A stretch of 52,316 bases of DNA from Asaia bogorensis (GTDB taxonomy: Bacteria > Pseudomonadota > Alphaproteobacteria > Acetobacterales > Acetobacteraceae), in NCBI GenBank assembly GCA_943333505.2, contig CALQTN020000029.1, forward strand, positions 1 to 52,316, read 5' to 3'. The notes beneath the pieces were generated by a model. The model was not told where the DNA came from and made no database searches. It saw nothing but the letters and a program-made list of their open reading frames with translations. Positions 43,658-51,753 of this stretch are shown piece by piece (within the stretch, counting starts at the first letter, position 1; each line of letters opens with the position of its first letter). Position numbers and translations under genes: made by a program.

Positions 43658-44239
43658 TCAGGGGAACAGCTTTCCTTCGGTCCATCCGGCCGCTGTGAGC
43701 GTGAAAGTGGCGCGGTCATGGAGCCGGAATGGCATGTCCTGCCAGAATTCGAACCATGATGGTACCAAACGATAGCCAGACCAGTGCGGTGGGCGGGGAA
43801 CTGCCTCGCCAGGATAGAGTGCGTCGAACTCATCAATCCGCGACTGCAGCATGTCCCGGTTCGGGAGCGGCGCTGACTGGATCGAGGCCCAGGCGCCAAG
43901 GCGAGAATTGCGCGGCCGCGAGTTGTAATAGGTATCAGCCTCGGCGTCGGTCACCGCTTCCACCCGGCCTTCGATGCGGATTTGCTGACGGCTCGATTTC
44001 CAGTGGAACAGCAGTGCCGCGTTCTGGTTGGCAGCCAGTTCATGGCCCTTTCGGCTCATGGTGTTGGTATAGAAGACGAAACCATTATGGTCCCATTCCT
44101 TCAGCAGCACGATACGGGCCGATGGCAGGCCGCCAGGCGTCGCGGTGGCGACCGTCATGGCGTTGGGGTCGTTCAGTTCAATTGCTGTAGCGGCAGCGAA
44201 CCATGCTTCGAACATCAGAAAGGGAGTTTGACCGGACAT
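43658..44239 (-). CDS. pdxH: Pyridoxine/pyridoxamine 5'-phosphate oxidase
   Basis: 193 residues. FMN enzyme that makes pyridoxal 5'-phosphate. Recognised from AMTVATATPGGLPSARIVLLKEWD, GFVFYTNTMSRKGHEL, ALLFHWKSSRQQIRIEGRVE, NSRLGAWAS and the C-terminal phosphate-binding RLHDRATF. It is full length. The ATG at 44239 has AAGG 7 bases upstream and is preferred to two GTG codons just before it. Divergent from fabI across 136 bases. Confidence 0.96.
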   Translation of the reverse strand: MSGQTPFLMFEAWFAAATAIELNDPNAMTVATATPGGLPSARIVLLKEWDHNGFVFYTNTMSRKGHELAANQNAALLFHWKSSRQQIRIEGRVEAVTDAEADTYYNSRPRNSRLGAWASIQSAPLPNRDMLQSRIDEFDALYPGEAVPRPPHWSGYRLVPSWFEFWQDMPFRLHDRATFTLTAAGWTEGKLFP

Positions 44240-44375
44240 CACCACACCTTATGAATACACATTCACTGTCTGCGCCTCAGGTGCAGGCAAGCCAAGACGG
44301 CAAGCCCCTTGCCGGCGTGGGGGGTGCTATGCCACGAACACGCGTACGGACTAAAGCAGCAGGAGCCGCATACCC

Positions 44376-45221
44376 ATGGCCGACGGTGAAAAAACCATGA
44401 CGACCTTGGCGAGCGGAAATCTTCTGCAGGGCAAGCGCGGCCTGATCATGGGCGTGGCCAACGACCACTCGCTTGGCTGGGGTATCGCGGCCGCCTGCGC
44501 GGCGCAGGGCGCGGCACTTGCGTTCACCTATCAGGGCGAGGCGCTGGGCAAGCGGGTCAAGCCCCTGGCCACCAGCCTTGGTTCCGATATCGTTCTGCCG
44601 TGCGACGTCGGTGACGATGCCAGTATCGATGCGGCGTTCGCGACGATCGGCGAACACTGGGACGGCATCGACTTCGTGGTCCACGCGATAGGCTACGCTG
44701 ACAAGGCATTTTTGCGTGGTCGCTATGCCGACACCCCTCGGGCTGCGTTCCTGCAGGCGATGGATATTTCCTGCTATAGCTTCGTTGCCGTTGCCCAGCG
44801 CGCCGCCAAAATGATGCGCCCAGGTGGCTCGATGCTCACGCTCAGCTATTATGGCGCCGAGAAGGTGATCCCCCATTACAACGTGATGGGCGTCGCCAAG
44901 GCCGCGCTTGAAGCGTCAGTGCGTTACCTGGCCGCCGATTTTGGGCCTGCCGGTATTCGGGTCAATGGGATCAGCGCAGGTCCAATCCGGACCTTGGCGG
45001 CAAGCGGGATCGGCGATTTTCGCTATATCCTGAAATGGAACCAGTACAACTCCCCACTCGCCCGCAACGTGACGATCGACGAGGTCGGTGGTTCGGCGGC
45101 TTATCTGGTGTCTGATCTGGCGTCGGGTGTGACCGGTGAAATTCACCACGTAGATTGCGGCTATCACACGGTTGGCATGAAGAATCCGGATGCGCCAGAT
45201 ATTTCCTCTGCCAGTGAATAG
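44376..45221 (+). CDS. fabI: Enoyl-[acyl-carrier-protein] reductase (NADH)
   Basis: 281 residues. Short-chain dehydrogenase-like enzyme for the last reduction of fatty-acid elongation. The NADH site GVANDHSLGWGIA, the Tyr-x6-Lys catalytic pair in YNVMGVAK (with a second Tyr in SYYGAEKV), and the substrate-loop motif ISAGPIRTLAASGI are all typical of FabI. No odd features. The start at 44376 has GGAG 11 bases upstream; a second ATG at 44397 is possible. It is convergent with fliP. Confidence 0.97.
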   Translation: MADGEKTMTTLASGNLLQGKRGLIMGVANDHSLGWGIAAACAAQGAALAFTYQGEALGKRVKPLATSLGSDIVLPCDVGDDASIDAAFATIGEHWDGIDFVVHAIGYADKAFLRGRYADTPRAAFLQAMDISCYSFVAVAQRAAKMMRPGGSMLTLSYYGAEKVIPHYNVMGVAKAALEASVRYLAADFGPAGIRVNGISAGPIRTLAASGIGDFRYILKWNQYNSPLARNVTIDEVGGSAAYLVSDLASGVTGEIHHVDCGYHTVGMKNPDAPDISSASE

Positions 45222-45239
45222 AGATCGACGAATGATCAT

Positions 45240-45289
45240 CTAAATCATCATCCGTTCAATCGAAGCTGATTGAGCAGATGATGATTTAG
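45240..45289. terminator. Bidirectional hairpin between fabI and fliP
   Basis: CTAAATCATCATC (45240-45252) pairs perfectly with GATGATGATTTAG (45277-45289). Inside it TCAATC and GATTGA form a second stem around GAAGCT. The right arm overlaps the fliP stop codon. It lies between convergent genes and could terminate both. Sequence blocks are shared with 9720-9755, so it may be a member of a dispersed palindromic element family. Confidence 0.7.
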
Positions 45290-46020
45290 GGCGGAACGCT
45301 GAAGCTTTGCACCAGGCTGCCGCAGACCATGCGCCAGCCATCGACCAGCACGAAGAAAATCAGCTTGAACGGCAAAGACACCACGTTTGGCGGGAGCATC
45401 ATCATGCCCAAGCTCATCAGCACGCTGGCGACCACCATGTCGATGACCAAGAACGGCAGATAGAGTAGGAAACCAATCTCGAATGCGCGACGTAATTCTC
45501 CGATCAGAAAACTGGGGATCAAGGCCCGCCAAGGTGTGCTTTCGATATTGGTCGGTGGCGGAAGGTGAGCGAGATCCAGGAAAAGCCTGAGATCATCGAG
45601 TTTGACATTGCCGGCCATGAATGTGCGAAAAGGCTCGGCGGCCAGTTGCAGTCCTTCCATTTCGCCAATCCGACCCTCGGTCATTGGAAGCAAACCCATC
45701 GTCCATGCTTGGTCGAGGACGGGTTGCATCACGAAGTAGGTCAGAAACATCGCCAGCCCGATCAATACGACGTTGGGTGGCGTGCCCTGCGCACCAATAG
45801 CGCTGCGCAGCAGCGAAAGCACGATCACAATGCGTGTAAAACCAGTCACCATGACTAACAGACTAGGTGCCAAGGACAGCAGTGTGATTGCGGCGGTGAG
45901 TTGGACAAGACGCGCGGTGGTTGAGCCGCCGCCGGCACCGAGATCGAGGTTGATCGATTGCGCCAAGCTCACGCCGGGCATCAGCAACAAAGCCACAAGA
46001 TGCCATGAAATACGCCTCAT
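45286..46020 (-). CDS. fliP: Flagellar export apparatus protein FliP
   Basis: 244 residues from the ATG at 46020. A cleavable signal peptide (MRRISWHLVALLLMPGVSLAQS) and the FliP core: LVMVTGFTRIVIVLSLLRSAIG, LTYFVMQPV, LIPSFLIGELRRAFEIGFLLYLPFLVIDMVVASVLMSLGMMMLPP, in the order expected for the export gate. It assembles with FliQ and FliR, whose genes are on the opposite strand. Overlaps the fliO stop by ATGA. Confidence 0.97.
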   Translation of the reverse strand: MRRISWHLVALLLMPGVSLAQSINLDLGAGGGSTTARLVQLTAAITLLSLAPSLLVMVTGFTRIVIVLSLLRSAIGAQGTPPNVVLIGLAMFLTYFVMQPVLDQAWTMGLLPMTEGRIGEMEGLQLAAEPFRTFMAGNVKLDDLRLFLDLAHLPPPTNIESTPWRALIPSFLIGELRRAFEIGFLLYLPFLVIDMVVASVLMSLGMMMLPPNVVSLPFKLIFFVLVDGWRMVCGSLVQSFSVPP

Positions 46021-46286
46021 GCCCTGGGCTCCATCCACCCGATCAGAATGTCCTGAGGGCCGCCGGTCAACAACAGAAGCTGACGGCCCTCGCAGCGGAT
46101 CAGCAGCAGGCGCCGCCGCGTATCGAGCGTAAGGCTGTGTTCAACGACGAGCGCATTTGTCCCAAGGGGTTTGCCCGTGATGCGTTGTGCCAGCTTGAGC
46201 CCGGTGGCGAGGCGATGGGCGATGGCGATCAAGAAGATCACAAAGGTCAAGGCGCCAATTGCAACTCCGATATTGGAAAGGGTCAT
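46017..46286 (-). CDS. fliO: Flagellar export apparatus protein FliO
   Basis: 89 residues. One N-terminal membrane helix (VAIGALTFVIFLIAIAHRLATGL) and the short FliO cytoplasmic domain with SLTLDTRRRLLLIRCEGRQLLLLTGGPQD. FliO helps FliP assemble. The gene is coupled to fliP by a 4-base overlap. FliN, often encoded just upstream, is not here. Confidence 0.9.
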   Translation of the reverse strand: MTLSNIGVAIGALTFVIFLIAIAHRLATGLKLAQRITGKPLGTNALVVEHSLTLDTRRRLLLIRCEGRQLLLLTGGPQDILIGWMEPRA

Positions 46287-46316
46287 TCGGAATTTTTCCG
46301 GGAGATCGAGGTTTCT

Positions 46317-46529
46317 CTATGCTGCGTTTATTGCAACGCTGAGCGCGTCCAGTTCCATGAGCATTACCGCGAGGTACGGCCGCACCAGTCGGCCCTCATC
46401 TGCTGGCAGATCAAGCGCGCGTGCGCACAGGATGCCAACTATGCGGTCTAGTCCTTCGATATCGACCTTTCGCCCCGCGACGACGAGTGACCGGGTAAGT
46501 TGGAGGGTTGCGGAAACGGATGTGATCAT
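46317..46529 (-). CDS. Small protein upstream of fliO, unknown
   Basis: 70 residues from the ATG at 46529, with GGGGTG close upstream. Predominantly helical with several hydrophobic patches (DRIVGILCARALDLPA, RPYLAVMLMELDALSVAI). No family is recognised. It lies in line with fliO (30-base gap) and divergent from flgB, so it could be a flagellar accessory or regulator. The frame is open further upstream to 46673 but that part would fill the flgB promoter region. Confidence 0.5.
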   Translation of the reverse strand: MITSVSATLQLTRSLVVAGRKVDIEGLDRIVGILCARALDLPADEGRLVRPYLAVMLMELDALSVAINAA

Positions 46530-46732
46530 CACCCCGACCGCAGCAAAGCGGTCGGATGAGCTGAGGTCGGATAGCGAAGGATTGCCCTGGGTCACATGAT
46601 CAATCTGGGGGCAATTGATTGACAAAACGTTGCTGGGCGTGGGCCGCACCGTTAACCAGTCGTTAGAGACCATGCTCTATAGGATGCCAATGTGATAAGT
46701 GGCAGGTGGATGTGGTACAGGGCGGAAACAGT

Positions 46733-47119
46733 ATGGGAACGGCGGGGGCAGGATCAGATTTATTCAAACTGGCCGACCATCGACTTGCCTTCCTGGGACA
46801 ACGTCAGATCTTATTGGCGCAGAATATTGCTAACGCCAACACACCGGGCTGGCGTGCGCGTGATATTGCGCCGTTCGAGTCTGTTCTCGCCGGGAAGGGC
46901 GCAATCACGCCAAATAGAACCAACGCTCAACATCTATCCGGTCGTTCTGTCTCGGGATCTGGCGCCATTTTGAGCTTCGGGGAACGGTCCCCCGACGGAA
47001 ACTCGGTTCGTCTTGATGAGCAGCTTAGCAAAGTCGCTGATACCGAAACGTCGCAAAGCACAGTCGTCAATCTTTATACAAAATTTATGAGTTTCTACCG
47101 TACGGCACTTGGCCGTTAA
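46733..47119 (+). CDS. flgB: Flagellar basal-body rod protein FlgB
   Basis: 128 residues from the ATG at 46733; an in-frame ATG at 46706 is possible. Typical rod-protein N-terminus (HRLAFLGQRQILLAQNIANANTPGWRARDI) and C-terminus (TVVNLYTKFMSFYRTALG). It forms the proximal rod. First of the plus-strand flagellar operon, 39 bases before flgC. The 203-base region 46530-46732 should hold the promoters of both flagellar directions; I see no clear sigma-54 (GG-N10-GC) site. Confidence 0.94.
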   Translation: MGTAGAGSDLFKLADHRLAFLGQRQILLAQNIANANTPGWRARDIAPFESVLAGKGAITPNRTNAQHLSGRSVSGSGAILSFGERSPDGNSVRLDEQLSKVADTETSQSTVVNLYTKFMSFYRTALGR

Positions 47120-47158
47120 TAAAATACTTTCGCAAGTAGATCCTGAAGGAGGCATGGG

Positions 47159-47566
47159 ATGGAATTAAATACGGCCCTCGCGATTTCTGCGCGCGGCATG
47201 GACGCGCAGACTAACCGCTTACGCGTGATTGCAGAAAATCTTGCCAATCAGGATACCACCGGCAGCCAGCCCGATGGCAAGCCCTATCAGCGAAAAACTA
47301 TTACCTTCGGCAATCAATTTGATCAGGCCCTGGGCACGAACGCGGTGAAGGTAATGCAGGTCGGTCGGGACGGCAGCGAGTTTCCGTTGCGCTACGATCC
47401 TGGGCATCCAGCGGCTGATAAGGCCGGCTACATCAAGACGCCGAACGTCAACAGTTTTGTCGAAGTAATGGATATGCGTGAAGCGGAGCGCAGTTATGCG
47501 GCCAATCTGGCTGTGATGCAAGTGTCGCGCAGCATGCTGACGCGCACCGTTGAAATGCTGAAGTAG
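47159..47566 (+). CDS. flgC: Flagellar basal-body rod protein FlgC
   Basis: 135 residues. Rod signature ALAISARGMDAQTNRLRVIAENLANQDTTG at the start and the conserved end MREAERSYAANLAVMQVSRSMLTRTVEMLK; the middle has DPGHPAADKAGYIKTPNVN. AGGAGG lies 6 bases before the ATG, the strongest RBS of the operon. fliE follows after 4 bases. Confidence 0.97.
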   Translation: MELNTALAISARGMDAQTNRLRVIAENLANQDTTGSQPDGKPYQRKTITFGNQFDQALGTNAVKVMQVGRDGSEFPLRYDPGHPAADKAGYIKTPNVNSFVEVMDMREAERSYAANLAVMQVSRSMLTRTVEMLK

Positions 47567-47570
47567 TCAG

Positions 47571-47873
47571 ATGGCAATACCCATCCTGACAGTTACACCG
47601 GGCACTGCGGCCAAAGCCTATTCCGATGTTGCGAGCAGGACTCTTGGTGATGGTGGCGCCGATTTTGGTGGTGTTCTGGCACGCGCGATTACGGGCGCAA
47701 TTGATACAACGAAGGCCGCCGAACATCGGGCGATGGGGGCCATCGCGGGCAAAGGCAATCTCACTGATGTCGTGTCAGCGGTCGCCCAAGCCGAACTTAC
47801 ACTGCAAACGACTATGGCTATTCGCGACCGCGTCGTCCAGGCCTATCAGGAGATTATGCGGATGCCGATATGA
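47571..47873 (+). CDS. fliE: Flagellar hook-basal body protein FliE
   Basis: 100 residues. Typical FliE C-terminal half (GKGNLTDVVSAVAQAELTLQTTMAIRDRVVQAYQEIMRMPI). It links the MS ring or export gate to the rod. Directly after flgC, as in many bacteria. The next start (fliQ) is 93 bases away, with no other gene between. Confidence 0.95.
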   Translation: MAIPILTVTPGTAAKAYSDVASRTLGDGGADFGGVLARAITGAIDTTKAAEHRAMGAIAGKGNLTDVVSAVAQAELTLQTTMAIRDRVVQAYQEIMRMPI

Positions 47874-47966
47874 TAGCGTCGAAAAATGCGTGGGAGCGCG
47901 AATGCGATCATTGCTGACGGGGTGTTCTGCTCCCTGTTTTCTACTCGGGCAAAAGGCGCCGATGAC

Positions 47967-48239
47967 ATGCAGGACGGCGAAATAGGCAGCATTATTCGAG
48001 ATGCTATGATGCTGACGCTCAAGCTCGGCGGCCCCATGTTGGTAGCCACGCTTGCCATCGGCATCGTTATGTCGTTGATCCAGGCGGTTACCCAGATCAA
48101 CGAACCGGCGCTCGCGTTCGTTCCGAAGCTGCTCGCGCTTGGGGCGACCTTCCTGCTGGGCGGATCGTTCATGTTCGCTAGTCTTGATGATTTTACCAAA
48201 CTTGTTTTCGATCGCATTGTCTCTGTGGGAGGCCGGTAA
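47967..48239 (+). CDS. fliQ: Flagellar export apparatus protein FliQ
   Basis: 90 residues from the ATG at 47967. Two membrane helices with the FliQ signature GGPMLVATLAIGIVMSLIQAVTQINEPALAFVPK. The frame is open upstream to 47886 but family length supports 47967. It is part of the export gate with FliP and FliR. Confidence 0.96.
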   Translation: MQDGEIGSIIRDAMMLTLKLGGPMLVATLAIGIVMSLIQAVTQINEPALAFVPKLLALGATFLLGGSFMFASLDDFTKLVFDRIVSVGGR

Positions 48240-48259
48240 TCGACACTGATCTCCAGACG

Positions 48260-49018
48260 TTGGTTGCTTCGGCACCGGCCTGGGCGTTCGCGCTGATTCT
48301 CGTTGTGAGCCGGATGGGCAGTCTTTGCATGTTGCTGCCGGGTTTGGGCGAAGCAGAAATACCGATGAATATTCGTGCCGGCATGGCGCTTCTGTTGACG
48401 ATTCTGCTGCTTCCCTTATTGGCGCCAGGCTTGCCCGCCATGCCGGACAGCATTGTTTTGCTGGTAGGATGGATCGCTGGCGAAATATTGATCGGCATAT
48501 GGATTGGCTGGGTTTCTCGACTGCCGATGCTGGCCCTACCGATCGCCGCTCAGTATGCGGCCGGCGCACTGGGGTTGTCGAATGTATTGCAGCCAGATCT
48601 CCTGTTAGGCCCACAATCTAGCGCGTTGTCACGGTTGTTCAGCCTTGCTGTACCTTTGCTGCTCCTGACGAGCGGGCTTTATGTCATGCCGCTGGCGGCA
48701 TTGGTGACAAGTTACCGGATCTTTGTGCCCGGCGCGTGGTTGGCAGGCAGCGACCTGGCGACGATTGTGGTGGGCGCCGTGTCGGAGAGCTTTGCGCTTT
48801 CATTGCAGCTCGGCGGACCGTTCGTTGCAGTCGGAATTGTATGGCAGATTGGCCTCGGCGTGGTCGCCCGCCTTGTGCCGCAACTCCAGGTTTATTTTGC
48901 CGCGATGCCCGGGCTCATCCTGGGCGGGCTGGTGCTGCTGGCATTGCTTTCGGCAGGTATGATCGCGAGTTGGGAGGCAAGTGTGGCCACCAACAGCCCG
49001 TTCGGCGTCATGCGGTAG
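48260..49018 (+). CDS. fliR: Flagellar export apparatus protein FliR
   Basis: 252 residues from a TTG at 48260. Polytopic FliR with VVSRMGSLCMLLPGLGEAEIPMNIRAGMALLLTILLLP, GEILIGIWIGWVS and LPGL-type motifs. No ATG or GTG is in frame near the expected start. A good GGGAGG lies at the fliQ end (48227-48232), about 7 bases before an in-frame ATC (48239) that would add DTDLQTL, and 27 bases before the TTG. So either the TTG or a rare ATC starts it. Confidence 0.93.
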   Translation: MVASAPAWAFALILVVSRMGSLCMLLPGLGEAEIPMNIRAGMALLLTILLLPLLAPGLPAMPDSIVLLVGWIAGEILIGIWIGWVSRLPMLALPIAAQYAAGALGLSNVLQPDLLLGPQSSALSRLFSLAVPLLLLTSGLYVMPLAALVTSYRIFVPGAWLAGSDLATIVVGAVSESFALSLQLGGPFVAVGIVWQIGLGVVARLVPQLQVYFAAMPGLILGGLVLLALLSAGMIASWEASVATNSPFGVMR

Positions 49019-49027
49019 CACGGCCAG

Positions 49028-50071
49028 ATGTCCGACGATGAAGATCGCACGGGCCCCGCCTCGCAACGCCGCACTGAACAAGCGCGTGAGGAGGGGCAAG
49101 CCCCGCTGTCGCGGGAAGTGGCAACGGTCGCAGTGCTCGCGGCCGCAGTCGCGGTGTTGTCGGTTGACGGCGCTGCAATGGCCCGACGATTTATCGTCGG
49201 TGTGCGCCCGTTTCTGGACCAACCCCACCTCCTCGAGCCGGTTGCAGGTTTGCGAGCAGCGGCACTCCTGGCGCTTGCGCTGATGTTGCCGTTGGTCTTG
49301 GTGGCTGCGTTTGTGGGCGCGGGATCGGTTCTGGTCCAGACCAGTTTTCTCATTCATACCAAAGCCATGGCGCCAGATTTTGCGAGGGTGAGCCCGATGC
49401 GCGGATTTGCCCGGCTATTCGGCGCCACCACAGCTATTGATGCTGGCAAGTCATTGATAAAACTAGTGATTGTTGGATGGTCGGGATGGGCGGTGGCGGA
49501 CGAGATGTGGCCTCTGGTGGGAAATGTCGGGGCCGGCTCGGTTTCTGGTCTGATTGCATCGTCATGGCACATGCTTGGGATGTTGGTGGTGCCGATGCTT
49601 GGTGCGCAAGGGGCGATCGCGTTGCTCGATGTGGCCCGGGTGCGGCTAAAGCATGCGCGGGATTTGCGAATGTCACGCGAGGAATCGAAGCAGGAAGCGC
49701 GCGAATCCGACGGCGATCCCCACGTAAAAGCGCGAGTCCGGCAAATTCGCATGCAGCGCGCGAAGCGCCACATGGTCGCGCAGGTTGCCAAGGCAACAGT
49801 GGTGATTACCAACCCGACCCATTATGCTGTGGCGTTGGCCTATGATCGCGGTAAAGGCGGCGCGCCGCGGGTGGTGGCAAAGGGGGAAGATGAAATGGCG
49901 GCCCGAATTCGCGCAGCGGCCAGCACGCACGGAGTGCCGCTGGTGGCAAATCCACCGCTTGCCCGCGCGCTCTATTCCGTGCCGGTTGATGCTGAAATTT
50001 CGGCCGATCATTTCCAGGCTGTGGCGGAGATCATCGCCTATGTCTGGGGGTTGAATGGGCGGCGCACATGA
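49028..50071 (+). CDS. flhB: Flagellar export switch protein FlhB
   Basis: 347 residues. Four membrane helices in the N-terminal half (about 30-210) and a cytoplasmic domain with the autocleavage motif NPTH at about 262-265 and PLARALYSVPVDAEI. It governs the switch from rod-hook to filament export. The N-terminal tail TGPASQRRTEQAREEGQAPLSREV is the usual one. Ends overlapping the kinase gene by ATGA. Confidence 0.97.
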   Translation: MSDDEDRTGPASQRRTEQAREEGQAPLSREVATVAVLAAAVAVLSVDGAAMARRFIVGVRPFLDQPHLLEPVAGLRAAALLALALMLPLVLVAAFVGAGSVLVQTSFLIHTKAMAPDFARVSPMRGFARLFGATTAIDAGKSLIKLVIVGWSGWAVADEMWPLVGNVGAGSVSGLIASSWHMLGMLVVPMLGAQGAIALLDVARVRLKHARDLRMSREESKQEARESDGDPHVKARVRQIRMQRAKRHMVAQVAKATVVITNPTHYAVALAYDRGKGGAPRVVAKGEDEMAARIRAAASTHGVPLVANPPLARALYSVPVDAEISADHFQAVAEIIAYVWGLNGRRT

Positions 50072-51573
50072 GGCGCCCTGACATTCTTGTCGCGTCGCGG
50101 CGTGCGGACAACAAGCGGTTGATGGGGTTGCTGGCATTCCTGCCAATTCCCATTGCGATGTTGGACGACACTAGCCGGGTCGTATTGGCTAATGCAGCCT
50201 GGCAGGCACGTGCAGGCGGTCCGATCTCAATCGGCGATGATGCCTTGGAAATGTTTGCCAGCGAAAGTCATCCGCAAATTCTGAAGGCGCAGCTCGACCA
50301 TCAAGCGGTTTCAGTGCGGTTTGTTCGTGCCGCCGATCCGGTCCTGTTGCGGCGGATGCACTTGCCCGATGGCGCGGGCACTGTGTTGTTGATCGATGAT
50401 GGGACTGAATTTGTCCGATTGCGGGCTGCAGAGACGCAAAGTCAGCGATTGCAGGCTGTTGGGCAACTTGCGGCCGGAATTGCGCATGATTTCAACAATT
50501 TGCTCACAGCGATTCTGGGGGCGGCGGACATGATCGCCGAGCGCAGCGATGATGAGCGGACCCGCGCAGACGCTGCCATTATTCGTTCCAGCGGGGAACG
50601 TGGCGCGGATATGGTGCGCCAGCTGCTCGCTCTCGGCGGGCAACAGACGCTGCGACCGCAATTGATTGGGGTTAATGCGGCGATGACGTCGCTTGCCGAG
50701 ATGTTGCGCAGACTGCTGCCAAGCTCAATTGCACTTGATGTCATGCTGGAAACCCCCGGTCGAGCCGTGCGGGTGGATGGCAACCAGTTGGATCGCGCTT
50801 TGGTCAATCTCGTGGTGAACGGCCGCGACGCGATGACGTCGGGTGGGCGGATCAGCCTCGCGACCGGCCACGCCACGTTACTTGAGCTGCATCATGCGTG
50901 GCCCAATCCGGTGCCGCCTGGCCGTTATGTAACGATCAGTGTGCATGATGACGGACCGGGAATGGATATGGCTTTGCAAGCCCGTATCTTCGAACCGTTT
51001 TTCACCACCAAACGCGACGCCGGTGGAACAGGTCTGGGCCTTGCCACGGTGCTTGGCATTGTCCGACAATCTGAAGGTTTTCTGACTTTGCGTAGTGCGC
51101 CAAACGAAGGGACCAGCGTCACACTTTATTTTCCGCGTCATGGATTGCCCGCCCCCGTTGTAGCGCCAACCATCGCGGTAGCAAAAGCCGACGGCCAGCC
51201 GGGAGAACGCTGCGTGTTGCTGGTGGAAGACGAGGATATGTTGCGGGACCTTGCGACGGCAGTGCTCGCCCGGCGTGGATGGCGCGTCTTGGCGGCAGAC
51301 TGCGCAGAGGCGGCATTGGTGATGTTAGACGATGGCCCGATCAGCGCCATTGTTACCGACATGATGATGCCGGGGATGGATGGCGGCACGCTTGTGCACA
51401 CTGTGCGGGCAAGATTGGACCAATTGGAGCTTCCGGCGATCCTGGTGTCTGGCTATGCAGATGCCGGTTTGCGTCGGCATGCGGCCGATACGGCAACATT
51501 GTTTCTCGGCAAACCTTATAAAATGTCCGAATTGGCAGATCATTTGGACCGGCTGACCCGATCCGGGGCTTGA
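50068..51573 (+). CDS. cckA: CckA-like hybrid histidine kinase
   Basis: 501 residues. Short PAS-like sensor region (residues 20-120: FLPIPIAMLDDTSRVVLANAAW), then H-box AAGIAHDFNNLLTAILGAADMI (the CckA pattern), N-box VNLVVNGRDAM, HDDGPGMD, FEPFFTTKRDAGGTGLGLATV and a C-terminal receiver (LVEDEDMLRDL, TDMMMPGMDGG, VSGYAD, LGKPYKM). CckA phosphorylates ChpT to control CtrA and the cell cycle and motility. Unlike most CckA proteins it has no evident membrane helices and is shorter (usually 650-850 residues). It overlaps flhB and precedes recA. Confidence 0.88.
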   Translation: MRRPDILVASRRADNKRLMGLLAFLPIPIAMLDDTSRVVLANAAWQARAGGPISIGDDALEMFASESHPQILKAQLDHQAVSVRFVRAADPVLLRRMHLPDGAGTVLLIDDGTEFVRLRAAETQSQRLQAVGQLAAGIAHDFNNLLTAILGAADMIAERSDDERTRADAAIIRSSGERGADMVRQLLALGGQQTLRPQLIGVNAAMTSLAEMLRRLLPSSIALDVMLETPGRAVRVDGNQLDRALVNLVVNGRDAMTSGGRISLATGHATLLELHHAWPNPVPPGRYVTISVHDDGPGMDMALQARIFEPFFTTKRDAGGTGLGLATVLGIVRQSEGFLTLRSAPNEGTSVTLYFPRHGLPAPVVAPTIAVAKADGQPGERCVLLVEDEDMLRDLATAVLARRGWRVLAADCAEAALVMLDDGPISAIVTDMMMPGMDGGTLVHTVRARLDQLELPAILVSGYADAGLRRHAADTATLFLGKPYKMSELADHLDRLTRSGA

Positions 51574-51599
51574 CCGACTCCTCATTTGTATGCGCTTAT

Positions 51600-51614
51600 G
51601 TTCGTGCTTTGTTC
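51600..51614. promoter_or_regulatory. LexA (SOS) box 1 upstream of recA
   Basis: GTTC-N7-GTTC at 51600-51614, the alphaproteobacterial LexA consensus in its GTTC orientation. It lies 27 bases after the cckA stop. Confidence 0.75.
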
Positions 51615-51633
51615 CGTAGTGGACGGAATTAAC

Positions 51634-51648
51634 GAACATATAACGAAC
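51634..51648. promoter_or_regulatory. LexA (SOS) box 2 upstream of recA
   Basis: GAAC-N7-GAAC at 51634-51648, the same consensus in the opposite orientation. A TATAAC at 51640-51645, a possible -10, lies inside it, so LexA binding would block RNA polymerase directly. Confidence 0.8.
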
Positions 51649-51753
51649 GAATTCCTAATGACCCGTAAACCAGCGAATGTCCCGGCCGTGCCGGATATGA
51701 CAGACTCGGATGAGACCCAACCGCGGCGGGCGGCAGGTGCCCGCGGCCAGGAG

